The notes under the pieces were generated by a model. The model was not told the origin of the DNA, made no database searches, and worked only from the letters and a program-made list of their open reading frames with translations. A stretch of DNA of 64,000 nt from Kiloniellales bacterium (GTDB lineage: Bacteria > Pseudomonadota > Alphaproteobacteria > Kiloniellales > JAKSBE01), in NCBI GenBank assembly GCA_030066685.1, contig JASJBF010000020.1, positions 59,499 through 123,498 of the forward strand, read 5' to 3'. The translations under genes were made by a program, and so were the position numbers. This document shows, in pieces, positions 25,101 through 34,624 of this stretch (position 1 is its first letter; the number at the start of each line of letters is the position of its first letter).

Positions 25101-25793
25101 CTAAAGGTGGCGCAGCACGTACCGCAATCCAAGGTCATAGATTTGGTCGAGCGGCCAGTTGTATCGTGCATAACCCAGCATCATCGCGGCCATCCTTGCG
25201 TTCGGTGTGCCATGCGTTCCAGCGCTGAAGCTGGCCTGCGGCAAGCGGCCGAATGTCTGCAGCGCTACTCTCGTGACATGGCTGCTCGGTGCAAGATTGC
25301 GCCGGCCAAGGTACCACCCCGCCAGGACATCGGCATGGAGTTCCCTGTGCCTCAGATCGAGGCTGCCCGGCAATCCCGAAGATCCCTGGAGGATGTGCGC
25401 CCACTCGTGCGCCAGGACGAGCACGACCGCGACGTCCCTGACCTCCTCGACGGCGACGGTCTGACGGAGGAGTTGATGGCCCATGAAAATGGTATCTCGA
25501 TAGGGTGGAAAAGCCCGGGGTCTGGCATAGGCGTTGGGCCATTGCCGATCATCGAAGAGGAAGATCTGAGGATCGACACCAAAGGTTTGTGCGAGCAGTT
25601 GGGCTTCACTCCTGAGCTTGGCGTCGAGGGCGGAATTGCCGGTGGTTCGCCCCGCCGTTACGTGCGGCGGAATCATTGCAGCCAGACAATGGGGCAGAAA
25701 GCACTGCGCAGCCTGTGCCCAACCAGGATGGCAGAGCCCGAACACGAGGGCGGCAGCTGCTAGTGTCCTTTGACTGCTTCTGCCGAATGTCAT
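25101..25793 (-). CDS. Secreted zinc metallopeptidase with HEWAH motif
   Basis: 230 residues. The signal peptide (LAAAALVFGLCHPGWAQA) precedes a gluzincin-like core: LVLAHEWAHILQ gives the HExxH zinc site, and LDLRHRELHADVLAGWYLG supplies the downstream Glu/Asp ligand region, as in M48-like or YpfJ-type peptidases. NYARYNWPLDQI near the end suggests a compact domain. It is convergent with the response regulator and monocistronic. Substrate unknown. Confidence 0.78.
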   Translation of the reverse strand: MTFGRSSQRTLAAAALVFGLCHPGWAQAAQCFLPHCLAAMIPPHVTAGRTTGNSALDAKLRSEAQLLAQTFGVDPQIFLFDDRQWPNAYARPRAFPPYRDTIFMGHQLLRQTVAVEEVRDVAVVLVLAHEWAHILQGSSGLPGSLDLRHRELHADVLAGWYLGRRNLAPSSHVTRVALQTFGRLPQASFSAGTHGTPNARMAAMMLGYARYNWPLDQIYDLGLRYVLRHL

Positions 25794-26256
25794 GATCTCT
25801 CCTAGGCCAGGATTGGGCTCAGTGGGTCATTCAACGATTGGTCCTCGGGCGTGATCGGGACCAATGGGTTTCGGTCTTCCAGGAGCGGGCGAGTGGGTGA
25901 GATCTCAGGTCTGGCAGGCGAAGGTGCTTATGGTGAGTGCGTGTCGCTCCGAAAGGCTCGTCCGCTGGACAGGCTTCCCTCTCAAAGTCTGGTTAAGATT
26001 TCGTATATGTCTGGAAAGACGCGCGTCTGACGGAGCTGGATTGCGGCAGTGAGCCGGACGATGGCACTAAAGCTTGGAATGGCGGTTGATACTGCAGGGT
26101 GCTGATAGCGATTCGCAAGAGCGATTTGCCGGCGATCATGTATCCTGAGGTCGTCACACCTTCCCTCGAGGCGGGCGCGCCTGGGTTGTTCGTCGACCCT
26201 GACGAGCAAGATGGAGGCCGATTCGGGCTGGCGCCGGCGCGGAGGCTGAGTTCCTG
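25794..26256. other. Intergenic region between divergent genes
   Basis: About 460 bases between the minus-strand metallopeptidase and the plus-strand methyltransferase. Short open frames here have no ribosome binding sites or recognisable sequence. It presumably holds both promoters. No repeat or hairpin of note. Confidence 0.4.
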
Positions 26257-27063
26257 ATGGATTACAGCGATGCACCACAGACCGGGGACCCAGTCGACAT
26301 TTGGGGCACGGCTGGCGAAGCCTATGACGAGATAAGTCGAGCATCGGCAGATGCTGTCGAGCATTGCCTGGACCGGCTGCGTCCAAGGCAGGGCGAGGCT
26401 GTTCTCGACGTGGCAACGGGGACGGGATGGACGGCTCGTCGCCTCGCTGTCCGCGGCGCGCGCGTCACCGGCATAGACATCAGCTCTTCGATCATAGATG
26501 CGGCGCGCAGACTGTCCGCCGTTGAAGGTCTGCGGATTGAGTTTCGGGTCGCCGACGCCGAGAGCCTTCCCTTTGAGGATGGGGCCTTCGATGCGGTCGT
26601 CTCGAGCTTCGGTGTGATCTTCGCCAGCAACCCTCAGGTCACTGCGGCCGAGTTGGCCCGCGTCTGCCGCCGCGGTGGGCGACTGGGCCTGACGGCCTGG
26701 GGCTCAAACAGCGTACCCGCCCATGTCCACCAGCTCTTAGAGGAATACATGCCAAAGGCAGTTGCTGCCGCGCCTTCGCCCTTCCGATGGGGCAGCATCG
26801 AGTTCACGAGCGAATTGCTCGAAAGGGATTTTGACCTGGGGTTCGAATCGGGCACCTCCTACCTGAATCTGCCAGACGGAAAAGCGGTATGGGATCTCTA
26901 TGTGGCCAGCTATGGGCCCTTAAGGTGGCTGACGAGGAGGCTGGGCGATGTAGAAATGTCGGAGCTCGAAAAGCGTTTTGTATGGTTTCACAATCAGTTC
27001 CGCGCGAGTCTTGGCGTGCGTGTGCCCCGAGAATATCTGGTGACCCTGGGCGTACGGCGATAG
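26257..27063 (+). CDS. Class I SAM-dependent methyltransferase
   Basis: 268 residues. Motif I VLDVATGTGWTARRLA, motif II region VTGIDISSSIIDAARRL, a later acidic motif VADAESLPFEDGAFDAVVSSFGVIF and post-motif region ELARVCRRGGRLGLTAWG identify a UbiE/Methyltransf_11-type enzyme. The substrate cannot be read from the sequence. The gene stands alone between a metallopeptidase and a hemerythrin. Confidence 0.85.
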   Translation: MDYSDAPQTGDPVDIWGTAGEAYDEISRASADAVEHCLDRLRPRQGEAVLDVATGTGWTARRLAVRGARVTGIDISSSIIDAARRLSAVEGLRIEFRVADAESLPFEDGAFDAVVSSFGVIFASNPQVTAAELARVCRRGGRLGLTAWGSNSVPAHVHQLLEEYMPKAVAAAPSPFRWGSIEFTSELLERDFDLGFESGTSYLNLPDGKAVWDLYVASYGPLRWLTRRLGDVEMSELEKRFVWFHNQFRASLGVRVPREYLVTLGVRR

Positions 27064-27214
27064 CCCAGAGCGCACCTCCTCACATCGGGCTCCCTCCCGC
27101 AGCCGCGCCGAGGCCACAGATTTCGACCACCAGGTCGAAGCTGCAGGTTGAACTGGATCAAAGTGCTGGGCCTGGAAAGCTGTTTAGACTGAGCAAGGCT
27201 TCGGAGCACCTGAC

Positions 27215-27790
27215 GTGGCAGAGGTGACGGAGATCCTTCGCTTGGAACACCACCGCATCGGCGCGGTGTTGTCTTGCTTGCGCTATCACATCGAGGAAAT
27301 CGACGCCGGCAGGGCACAGCCAGACTTCGAAATCTTGTTTACCATCCTGGACTACATCGAGGGCTTCCCTGAGACTTTCCATCATCCCAAGGAGGACCAT
27401 CTTTTCGAGGCGGTCAGCGGGCGTTCCGCTGATGCTGCGGAACTCGTCGAACATCTCAGGTCTCAGCACGTCGAGAGCATTGATTTGCTTACGAAGCTGA
27501 GAGCTGCGCTCGATTCGTACCGGCGTGATCTGGCGGCTTTCCCGGGACTTCGGGACCGCGTGGGCGCCTATGTCGACTTTCAGTACGCCCACATGCGGTC
27601 CGAAGAGAGCGAGTTGCTGCCAATCGCTGCCGAGGTCTTGCAGGAGCAGGATTGGGAAGCGCTCCTGAAGACCTTTGTCCAAAGCGAAGATCCTCTGTTC
27701 GGAGTCGCACGCGAAGCCCAGTTCGAGGCCCTCTATCGACGGATCCTGGAGCTATTTCCGGGATCAACCTTGTTTGGACGACATCACTGA
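27215..27790 (+). CDS. Hemerythrin HHE-domain protein
   Basis: 191 residues from a GTG start with CGGAG about 10 bases upstream. It is a four-helix bundle with iron ligands in LRLEHHRI, FHHPKEDHLFEA, LRSQHVE and FQYAHMRSEESELLPIA, the HHE pattern of di-iron hemerythrins. It probably binds O2 or NO or acts in iron/redox stress. It fits the haem/redox theme of the preceding 15 kb. It is the last intact core gene before the integrated region. Confidence 0.85.
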   Translation: MAEVTEILRLEHHRIGAVLSCLRYHIEEIDAGRAQPDFEILFTILDYIEGFPETFHHPKEDHLFEAVSGRSADAAELVEHLRSQHVESIDLLTKLRAALDSYRRDLAAFPGLRDRVGAYVDFQYAHMRSEESELLPIAAEVLQEQDWEALLKTFVQSEDPLFGVAREAQFEALYRRILELFPGSTLFGRHH

Positions 27791-27957
27791 TCCCACCCGG
27801 TGCAACTTGGTCTTGGCCCTGAGCGGAGCGTCTTCTCGGCTGTTTCCGCGGCGGAGGTCCAGGGCCAGGCTATGGCCTCGGCCTGTTTGCGTGGTCACCG
27901 CAAGATTTAGTCTGATGGGGGCGCGGGCTAGGCGCTTTGCACGGCGAGAACACGTCG

Positions 27958-28115
27958 CTACTTGGGTTCAGCTCGAAAGGTCTTGTGGCAGCCTCCGCAG
28001 GCCTGCCCAAGTCTGGCAAACTGCGCGGCTATCTTTCGTTGATTTGCGCCCTGCTGCCCCAAGGAGGCCGGCCGCCGCCGCGGTGAGACGGCGCACCGCT
28101 TCCTGAAATCCACTG
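27958..28115 (-). pseudogene. Decayed cytochrome c' C-terminal fragment
   Basis: The minus strand reads FARLGQACGGCHKTFRAEPK and a stop, the exact end of a cytochrome c'-type protein with its CGGCH haem site. About 20 codons upstream the good reading (FQEAVRRLTAAAAGLLGAA) continues in a different frame, so a frameshift separates the halves. Nothing recognisable remains beyond 28115, next to the tRNA fragment. It looks like a gene truncated at the island junction. A sequencing error could explain the frameshift but not the truncation. Confidence 0.65.
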
Positions 28116-28131
28116 ATCTATAGAGTAAAAA

Positions 28132-28177
28132 TGGTGCCCCGAGCAGGACTTGAACCCGCAACCCCCTGATTACAAAT
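28132..28177 (-). other. 3' fragment of tRNA-Thr, probable integration attachment site
   Basis: Read on the minus strand, the sequence runs from a TTTGTAA anticodon loop (anticodon TGT, Thr) through the variable region and a T-arm (GCGGG-TTCAAGT-CCTGC) to TCGGGGC-ACCA, an acceptor 3' strand with encoded CCA. The 5' half of the tRNA (acceptor 5' strand and D-arm) is absent, and bases beyond 28177 do not pair properly. An anticodon-to-3'-end segment is a classic tyrosine-integrase att core, and an integrase gene starts 210 bases away. Confidence 0.75.
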
Positions 28178-28388
28178 AGGGATTTTGCCGCTTTTCAAAC
28201 CCTAACCTACACTAACTAGGTGACACTTAACCTATTCAAAATATTGACAGACTATTAAGTTTTGCGCTTCAAATCTTAACCGACCTTATCATCAAATAGC
28301 TGCAGATTTGTGTCTGAGAAGTGTCTAGACACATGGTGCATCCCTGCCTACGTTAGAGGCTGGGCGGAATTGACCGGGAGACCTCTCC

Positions 28389-29549
28389 ATGGCCAAAGAG
28401 CGGGCGGAATCGAAAGAACGCATCGGGTTTACGGCCCGGTGGTTGAGATCGGAGGAGTCCTTCACCGTTGGCGAATATCGGGATAAGACGACCCCGCTAC
28501 GGCTGGTCGTACTGCAGACGAAACGGGTCTGGCAGGTAAGGGCCCGGGTAAAGGGGCACCCGAATCCGATCAGGTGTCAGATGGGCGAAGCCTTCGACTC
28601 AAACCTTGCAGCGGCGAGGGAATGGGCCAAGGAGGTCAAGACCCTGTGTGACAAGGGGATCAACCCGAACGAACGAAGAGCCGAGACACTCGGCGCCATG
28701 CTCGACAAGTACATCGAAGAGAGCACCGGCACCTTGGCATCAGCGACGATTTCGGACTATCGGCACAGCGCGACCAAGTTCCCGGCCAGGCTTCGGGCGC
28801 GGCCCGTCAGCGATGTGACCACAGCCGAGATTCGCGCGCTCCACAACTCGCTGCGCGAGACACCCGCTCAGGCCAACCGGGTTCTCGCAGTTCTATCGGC
28901 TGCCTTCGTGGCTCTTTCCGGTCGGTCAGATAATCCGGTCAGCGATGTGAAGCGCTTTCGAGAGACCCCACGAAAGCGCTACTTATCGAAAGCCGAAGTG
29001 ACCGAATTGGCGAAGGCCCTTGAGCAACACCCGAACCGCACCGCCGTTGCCTGCATCCAATTCCAATTCCTGACAGGATGCCGACCGCACGAAGCGCGTT
29101 CAGCCCATTGGGATCAATTCGACCTGAAAGATGGCATTTGGCGGAAGCTCGCAGCGTATACTAAACAAAGAGAGTTTCACGAGGTGCCCGTCTCGGCGCC
29201 GGTCAGAGACCTCCTCAATGGTCTTCCATCCCGTGGCAAGAGCAAGTGGCTCTTCCCAGCCAAGCACGATATGGATGAGCCCATCGGCAAGACGGGGGTC
29301 AGTAAAGTTTGGCGGGCCATTCGCGAAGATGCTGGGATCCCGGACGTGCGGCTACACGACCTCCGCCATAGCTTCGCCTCGTTTCTTGTTGCCTCTGGGG
29401 CTTCACTGCCAATGATAGGCAAGATGCTTGGACATACCCAGGCTGCGACGACGGCACGCTATGCCCATTTGGACGTCGATCCCCTCCGCCAATACGCCGA
29501 AACGGCTGGCGCGGCAATAACGAGTTCCGCAAAAGCAAACAAGAGTTAG
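28389..29549 (+). CDS. int: Tyrosine-type site-specific integrase
   Basis: 386 residues. The N-terminal arm-binding domain (DKTTPLRLVVLQTKRVWQVRARV) and core-binding domain (LDKYIEESTGTLASATISDYRHSA) precede a catalytic domain with R in TGCRPHEA, H-x-x-R in LHDLRHSFAS, H in GKMLGHTQAATTARYAHL and the nucleophile Tyr in ARYAHL. All catalytic residues are present, so it appears active. It lies next to the tRNA-Thr fragment, the usual order for P4-like islands and phage satellites. Confidence 0.92.
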   Translation: MAKERAESKERIGFTARWLRSEESFTVGEYRDKTTPLRLVVLQTKRVWQVRARVKGHPNPIRCQMGEAFDSNLAAAREWAKEVKTLCDKGINPNERRAETLGAMLDKYIEESTGTLASATISDYRHSATKFPARLRARPVSDVTTAEIRALHNSLRETPAQANRVLAVLSAAFVALSGRSDNPVSDVKRFRETPRKRYLSKAEVTELAKALEQHPNRTAVACIQFQFLTGCRPHEARSAHWDQFDLKDGIWRKLAAYTKQREFHEVPVSAPVRDLLNGLPSRGKSKWLFPAKHDMDEPIGKTGVSKVWRAIREDAGIPDVRLHDLRHSFASFLVASGASLPMIGKMLGHTQAATTARYAHLDVDPLRQYAETAGAAITSSAKANKS

Positions 29550-29671
29550 ACGACAGCCGAATCGGCCTAAATGGTTAAAAAAGCCGAAAGTAGTCAGGGT
29601 CAAAGTCTACATACTATAGGCAAACTTTTTTCAAGCTGGCCTCGAGATGTCAGCCGGAGGGTATTTTCACT

Positions 29672-29878
29672 ATGGATTCATTACTCAGCAAGCGGCAGGT
29701 TGCTGCGCTTCTCGGCATCCATCCGCTCTCAGTCAATCGCATGGTCCGTCAGCAGCGCTTCCCGGCGCCATTGAAGCTTTCGTCAGGCGAGGGCGGCCAT
29801 TGCCGTTGGCCGGAGTCAGTCGTGCGGCGCTGGCTCGATGAGCGGAAGGCTGAAGCTGGCTCTCAAGCCGCCAGATAG
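29672..29878 (+). CDS. AlpA-like excisionase/transcriptional regulator
   Basis: 68 residues: LLSKRQVAALLGIHPLSVNRMVRQQRFPAPLKLSSGEGGHCRWPESVVRRWLDER. This winged-helix pattern is the AlpA family, which in P4-type elements controls integrase expression and excision. It lies between integrase and replication gene, 7 bases before the latter. Confidence 0.85.
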   Translation: MDSLLSKRQVAALLGIHPLSVNRMVRQQRFPAPLKLSSGEGGHCRWPESVVRRWLDERKAEAGSQAAR

Positions 29879-29884
29879 CTTCAG

Positions 29885-31927
29885 ATGAAGATCGCGGACA
29901 CGCGGCTCGACCGGGCGCTATGCCTGGCCGAAGCCGGCTTTTTGATATTCCCGCTCCGACCAGGGTCGAAGCTGCCCTGCGAAGGTGAAAGCTGGAAGCA
30001 GATCGCGACGACTGATCGCGAAAGAATCCGGCGTTGGTTCGAGGACCGCGAAGGGATGAACTATGGCGTTTGCCCTGGCGATGGCGGGGTCATCCTTGAT
30101 CCGGACATCAAGCATCGCAAAGACGGCCTCAATGATTTGGTGCGGCTCCAGCTTGACCATGACGAGCTGCCCGACACGTTCAAAGTGAAGACACCGAGCG
30201 GTGGCGAGCACTGGTACTTCACTTCGCCACACCCAGTCAGCAATAGCCGCGGCAAGCTTCCCGACAGCATCGACGTGCGGGGTTTTGGTGGCTATGTCGT
30301 CGGGCCTGGAAGCGAGCTTATCGAGGGTCTGTGTGGGCATGGCGATACCCCTGGCGGCTATACCGTCATAAGTTGTTCAGCCATCCAGCCGGCGCCGGAC
30401 TGGCTTCTGGGGCAGCTGCGAACAGGCCGGCAGAAAACGGGCAACGGGCATGACCCTGCGTTCGAGCTGGACAGCCCGGCCGCCATCAAGCGGGGGATGC
30501 AAATCCTACGCCATCGGGACCCTGCGATAGAAGGCAACGGCGGCGATCTGCATACCTACACAACCGTTTGCCTTCTCAAGGATGCGGGCGTGTCGGAAGC
30601 GAAGGCCGTCGAGCTGATGATCGAGCCGTACAGCCTGGAGGGCGAGACCGAATCGCAAAGCTGGAATGACCGATGCGAGCCGCCTTGGGATGTCGAAGGC
30701 CCGGACTCGCTAGCGCAGAAAGCCGAGAATGCCTTTCGCTACGGCTACAACAGGCCCGGCGCCAGGGGAGGCTCACCCGAAGAGGTCTTCGGTGAGGGCC
30801 CGAAGGACCCAGACGACAGCCCCCTGACCGCTGCTGAACTAGTCCGGGCAAGCTTCCCGCGCGCCGAACAGCTATGGCGCGGCTTCCTTCTCAAGGACCA
30901 TCTCAACCTCCTGCATGGCGACGGCGGAGTCGGCAAGACGCTCCTGGGCCTCCAGATCGCTGTCGCAGTCGCCGCCGGCCTGCCGCTCTTCAACTGCCAG
31001 ACTATCCAAATGCCGGCGCTACTGGTTCTCTGCGAAGACGATTTCGGAGAGACGCAACATCGGCTTCAGGAGATATGCGATCATCTCGGGGTCAACCTCG
31101 CAGACTTGCCGCTTCACGTTTGGTGTCGGCCCGGTGGGGATAGCGTGCTGGCGACGCTCGATGACTTCGGCGGTTGGACGGCCGGCAACTTCTATCGGTC
31201 CCTAAAGCGAGAGCTTCAGCGCATCGGCGCGTGTCTTTGTCTCCTCGATACCATCGTTGACATTGCGGTCCTGGACGAGAACCGCCGGCAGCCTGTAAAT
31301 GCTTTGTGCAAAGGCGTGCTCGGTCGGCTGATGAGAGATACCGGCTGCACCTTGCTCGGGACACGGCACCCATCCAAGCGGTCCATGGAGGACGGAACGC
31401 ACTACGCGGGCTCAACCGCCTGGAACAACAGCGTCAGGTCCCGCTTGACCTTGGAGGCGGCAAGCAAGGGCAGCAAGAGGACGCTTCGCGTCGACAAGTC
31501 GAACTACGGACTCGACGGCGAACTGAACCTCTGGATGACGAATGGCGTCTTTGAGATGGAGGGCGCCGCGTTGCAAATGGAGCGGACACGGGTTGAGCTA
31601 GATGCGGTCTTGGGAGCCGTCAAAGACCTCCGCGAAAAGGGCATCACGATCATCAAGCATCACGGCAACGGACATAGCCCGGCGGACTTGGTGCAGTATC
31701 TCAAAGACCAGTATGAACTCACGCTCGAAAAGCGAACGGTCCTTGAGCATCTGAACGCGCTTCAGCGCGCCGGCAAGCTGCAATGGGTGCCTTCGACCTC
31801 CGGACGAAACGCACGGCCGGCGACCTATGAAGTCGTCGAAGAGTTTGGCCTGGAAGAGATCGAGATAGGGGGAACGAAAGGCGGAACTGAGACGGGAACG
31901 GAGATGGAAGGGGCCGGGACTGTTTAG
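29885..31927 (+). CDS. Primase-polymerase and RepA-like helicase fusion (element replication protein)
   Basis: 680 residues. Residues 1-170 form a bifunctional primase/polymerase domain (FPLRPGSKLPC, VILDPDIKHRKDG, SGGEHWYFTSP, DVRGFGGYVVGPGS). Residues about 330-560 form a RecA-like ATPase with Walker A LHGDGGVGKTLLGLQ, Walker B-like ACLCLLDTIVD and the HPSKRSMEDGTHYAGSTAWNN stretch typical of RepA/AAA_25 hexameric helicases. The C-terminus looks winged-helix. It would initiate autonomous replication of the excised element. Together with int and alpA it defines the core of an integrative element or phage satellite. Confidence 0.85.
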   Translation: MKIADTRLDRALCLAEAGFLIFPLRPGSKLPCEGESWKQIATTDRERIRRWFEDREGMNYGVCPGDGGVILDPDIKHRKDGLNDLVRLQLDHDELPDTFKVKTPSGGEHWYFTSPHPVSNSRGKLPDSIDVRGFGGYVVGPGSELIEGLCGHGDTPGGYTVISCSAIQPAPDWLLGQLRTGRQKTGNGHDPAFELDSPAAIKRGMQILRHRDPAIEGNGGDLHTYTTVCLLKDAGVSEAKAVELMIEPYSLEGETESQSWNDRCEPPWDVEGPDSLAQKAENAFRYGYNRPGARGGSPEEVFGEGPKDPDDSPLTAAELVRASFPRAEQLWRGFLLKDHLNLLHGDGGVGKTLLGLQIAVAVAAGLPLFNCQTIQMPALLVLCEDDFGETQHRLQEICDHLGVNLADLPLHVWCRPGGDSVLATLDDFGGWTAGNFYRSLKRELQRIGACLCLLDTIVDIAVLDENRRQPVNALCKGVLGRLMRDTGCTLLGTRHPSKRSMEDGTHYAGSTAWNNSVRSRLTLEAASKGSKRTLRVDKSNYGLDGELNLWMTNGVFEMEGAALQMERTRVELDAVLGAVKDLREKGITIIKHHGNGHSPADLVQYLKDQYELTLEKRTVLEHLNALQRAGKLQWVPSTSGRNARPATYEVVEEFGLEEIEIGGTKGGTETGTEMEGAGTV

Positions 31928-32617
31928 GCAGAGAATGTGAACGGAGCGGAAGGGAACTGTCCCCATACCCCTAGGGCGCTTCCCTTCCGGGAGGCCAGGT
32001 TCGCGCCAAGCGTCTTTGCGGTGAGTTGCCGCGTCTGTCAGAACCTGGCGATTGGCCATGTTGTCTCGCGCACTTTTTCTTACGCGCGCATGGCGGCTGG
32101 CCCTTTTCCGCACTTGGCTTGTAGTTCTCCTGGCCAGATCTCTTGGAAGCTGACTAACTGTCAGTGAGCTCGCCGATAAAATGGCGGAATTTTCAATAAG
32201 TTATTGATATTCTGTCCGTATCGCGACACTCAGTAGACACACCTGGAGCGAAGCTAAAGACCCCTGGCGTCTTCTCGATCGAGCTTGGCCGGGGCCGCCC
32301 CCAAAAAAAGGCGCGCGTCTGATTCTCTCAACATGCGCGTGTGAATGTGCACGAAGATTCCGAATCTGGGCCAAACGCGGCAACTCGGCTTTGCCGTCTT
32401 GGCCGCTTGCGGACCTGCCGGTCATTGCTGAACGTCGAGATCCACGAGCCGACTCCAAGATTTTTTCTTCACCTGACTGTTTAACGTCAGCGCCCATGTG
32501 ACGGAGTGAGAGGTGTTCGTAACGGAGAATTTCTGGCTCATCGTAGTGACCGAAGGGAACGCAGATGAGGCAGAAATCGATGACGTCGAAGGAGCCCGCA
32601 GATAAGGTGGAGCGGGA
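31928..32617. other. Gene-poor stretch after the replication gene
   Basis: About 690 bases with no convincing gene on either strand. Open frames are short and of low-complexity composition. It could contain an origin for the replication protein: AATAAGTTATTGATATTCTGT around 32195-32215 is locally AT-rich. Confidence 0.35.
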
Positions 32618-32749
32618 GGCATTGTCAGACTAATGCCAATCTGGTTGAAATTGTGATTCGAAGCTGCCGGTGAAACGCGCAGAAATCCTGTAATTTCCTA
32701 CAACCAGTGGGCGATTGAAAATTGGCTAGGATTCTGGTCTGACAGAGCC
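32618..32749. mobile_element. 132-bp inverted-repeat element (MITE-like)
   Basis: Begins GGCATTGTCAGACTA and ends (reverse complement) GGCTCTGTCAGACCA, an imperfect 15-bp terminal inverted repeat related to the IS6-like ends found elsewhere in the window. There is no coding capacity. Its right end is fused into the truncated integrase fragment that follows. Confidence 0.55.
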
Positions 32750-33323
32750 GTCTGCCTAACCCTGGCATCAGGATTCTTCGATCCTGCTACCTCATGGAGC
32801 CACGTGCGGTACTCGGAAACGAGTGAATCATCGACGTCCAGTCTCTCAAGCCCGCGAATGGAAAGGAATTTCAAGAAGCGGGAGAGACTGTATTGGAGCT
32901 TCCCAGGTGGCAATAGGTCCCACAACCCTTTCCAAGGTGCTGAGAGCCCGCCGCGGCCCCTGAGGCTGTAGGGACCTGGGATACAATGCTTGATAGCCCG
33001 TGCGACCTCCGACTTGATGTTGGCAAGGCGCTTGGGGCCCATGCCGAGTTGGACCGAATGAAGTCCGGCGGCTCTCTCAGAGAGCCAGGGAGGCTGGCTG
33101 GTGCATCGGCCGGGCTCACATTCAGGGCCCGGCACAGGGAGCGAATTGCAGAGCACATGTTGCTCATTTGCGAAGGGCTCAAGTGCTCGTCGCGGCTGAT
33201 CGCTACAGCGATGTCGGCCAGCGTGAGCAGCTTGGTGATGCCAGTTTCACAGGGCGATCTTGGTAGGGACACCTCGTTCATCGGGAAGATCTCCTCTGCA
33301 TTTTCATGGCCTCGGGAGGACAC
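32750..33323 (-). pseudogene. Frameshifted, truncated site-specific recombinase
   Basis: The 5' part in one frame reads LLTLADIAVAISRDEHLSP and NMCSAIRSLCRALNVSPAD. After a frameshift near 33060 the other frame reads MGPKRLANIKSEVARAIKHC and LERLDVDDSLVSEYRTWLHEV. Together they match the N-terminal and core-binding regions of an alphaproteobacterial phage-type integrase family. The catalytic domain is absent because the gene is cut at 32749 by the inverted-repeat element. Non-functional relic of an earlier mobile element. Confidence 0.65.
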
Positions 33324-33463
33324 ATGTGGACATGAGTGCCGGATCGGGAAAACTTAGCAGGGTTTAAGCCCACCATTAGACAGGGGCCGATTTCCCGATA
33401 CTCTTCCAAGTCATTGAAATTGGCGGAGACAAGCGGACATTGATGGACAAGCTGGACATGAGT

Positions 33464-33664
33464 TCAAGCCACCCGGTTCGTTCGCTCAAACGTCTTGAGA
33501 TCAGACTCACTGATGCGTAACTTCGCCCCGAAGCGATGGGCGACTAGGTCACCCTTTGTAATTAGCCGACGAATTGTCTTTGGGCTCCCTTGGAGGCGCT
33601 GAGCAACCTGTGGGATTGTATGGTAGGTCTGCTGAGATTTGACCGAATCCATGTCCTCACTCAC
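33464..33664 (-). CDS. Small HTH_17/excisionase-type DNA-binding protein
   Basis: 66 residues from a GTG at 33664, or 62 from the ATG at 33652. YHTIPQVAQRLQGSPKTIRRLITKGDLVAHRFGAKLRISESDLKTFE is the helix-turn-helix of excisionase/MerR-like small proteins. Reading direction matches the decayed recombinase, so it may be a leftover directionality factor of that older element. Confidence 0.65.
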   Translation of the reverse strand: MSEDMDSVKSQQTYHTIPQVAQRLQGSPKTIRRLITKGDLVAHRFGAKLRISESDLKTFERTNRVA

Positions 33665-33938
33665 TTTGATGATCCATTCCTAGTAGCAGGCTGAGCATCC
33701 GGCGACCGGTGCTTAGGGCAGACCGCATTGGAAACACGTTCTAGGCAATCCCTGGCCGCTAAACGGGCAAGAATGCGCACTAGACAGCACAACTTGCCGT
33801 CCGCGGAGGCGGCGGAATTATGCGGTGATAGGGGGTCGTCTAGTCGTGTGGATGAGTGGTTGGTCATCCAGGTGCCGTCCGTAGCCATTCTTGAGCATCA
33901 TGACCTCGCCACAAGAAGCTTCGGCGGTCTGCTGTGAT

Positions 33939-34616
33939 TTAAAACGGCCAATAATCACGCAGGCTTTCTGCCTGTTTGATCACGTCGCGTGCAGCCTGGT
34001 CGGTTTGCTGCTGATGGATGAGAAGCTCACGCGCGATGGTTCCGTATGACACCTCCACGCTGCGAGCATCAAGGACGCGCAAATAGAGCGGCCATTTCTG
34101 TTTGCGAGGACGCCGGGTAATTTTCTTTCCTCGATACCAAGATTTCTGGGTGTCTTCCGCCACCTCCCTAATTTTCTCGAGTTGTGTGGAAAGAAGCCGG
34201 CGAACATCTATCCGGAAATACAATTGGTAATTTGTGAGGTCATGGCCAAAGCGCTGTTCAATTTCACTGGGTGGGTTATAGATATGTCGTTCGAGCGTGT
34301 CTAAAAATTTCATCGCTTCATCGAAGTCATAACCAAACCAAAGTTCATCATCAGATGCTTTTTCTCCTAGTGACTCAAGATCTCGCACTGAATACCGTGG
34401 ATCTACAGGATCGGCGAGCTTATACACATCTTCGAAATGGCGGCATTTACTGACCAATAAGTAGTCTTCGTCTGGGCGGGCAAAGTCATTCTTGTATTGA
34501 GTGTTGCGTCTTAGGAACTCCCACCGCCACTCATTCATCGACAATTCGTCTGGATGAGGGTAGGCCTCCTCGTCCCTCCAATTTGGAGTACCTAATTCCT
34601 GGGCAGTTGTGCTCAC
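33939..34616 (-). CDS. Unknown protein with alphaproteobacterial regulator-like N-terminus
   Basis: 225 residues. The N-terminus PNWRDEEAYPHPDELSMNEWRWEFLRRNTQYKNDF resembles the DUF6499-type domain of alphaproteobacterial 'transcriptional regulator' proteins. The rest is charged and helical (IREVAEDTQKSWYRGKKITRRPRKQKW), ending in a region that may be a coiled coil. DNA is visibly more AT-rich than flanking genes, consistent with transfer. No catalytic motif. Its start lies 9 bases before the IS6 remnant. Confidence 0.6.
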   Translation of the reverse strand: MSTTAQELGTPNWRDEEAYPHPDELSMNEWRWEFLRRNTQYKNDFARPDEDYLLVSKCRHFEDVYKLADPVDPRYSVRDLESLGEKASDDELWFGYDFDEAMKFLDTLERHIYNPPSEIEQRFGHDLTNYQLYFRIDVRRLLSTQLEKIREVAEDTQKSWYRGKKITRRPRKQKWPLYLRVLDARSVEVSYGTIARELLIHQQQTDQAARDVIKQAESLRDYWPF

Positions 34617-34624
34617 CTCGGCCT

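Noticed and set aside
27675..28106. 143-codon plus-strand frame after hemerythrin
   Set aside because: Overlaps the end of the hemerythrin gene and lies opposite the cytochrome c' remnant. Arg/Ser-rich shadow composition.
28132..28211. Complete tRNA-Thr gene
   Set aside because: The 5' acceptor strand and D-arm are missing, and the anticodon stem does not pair beyond 28177.
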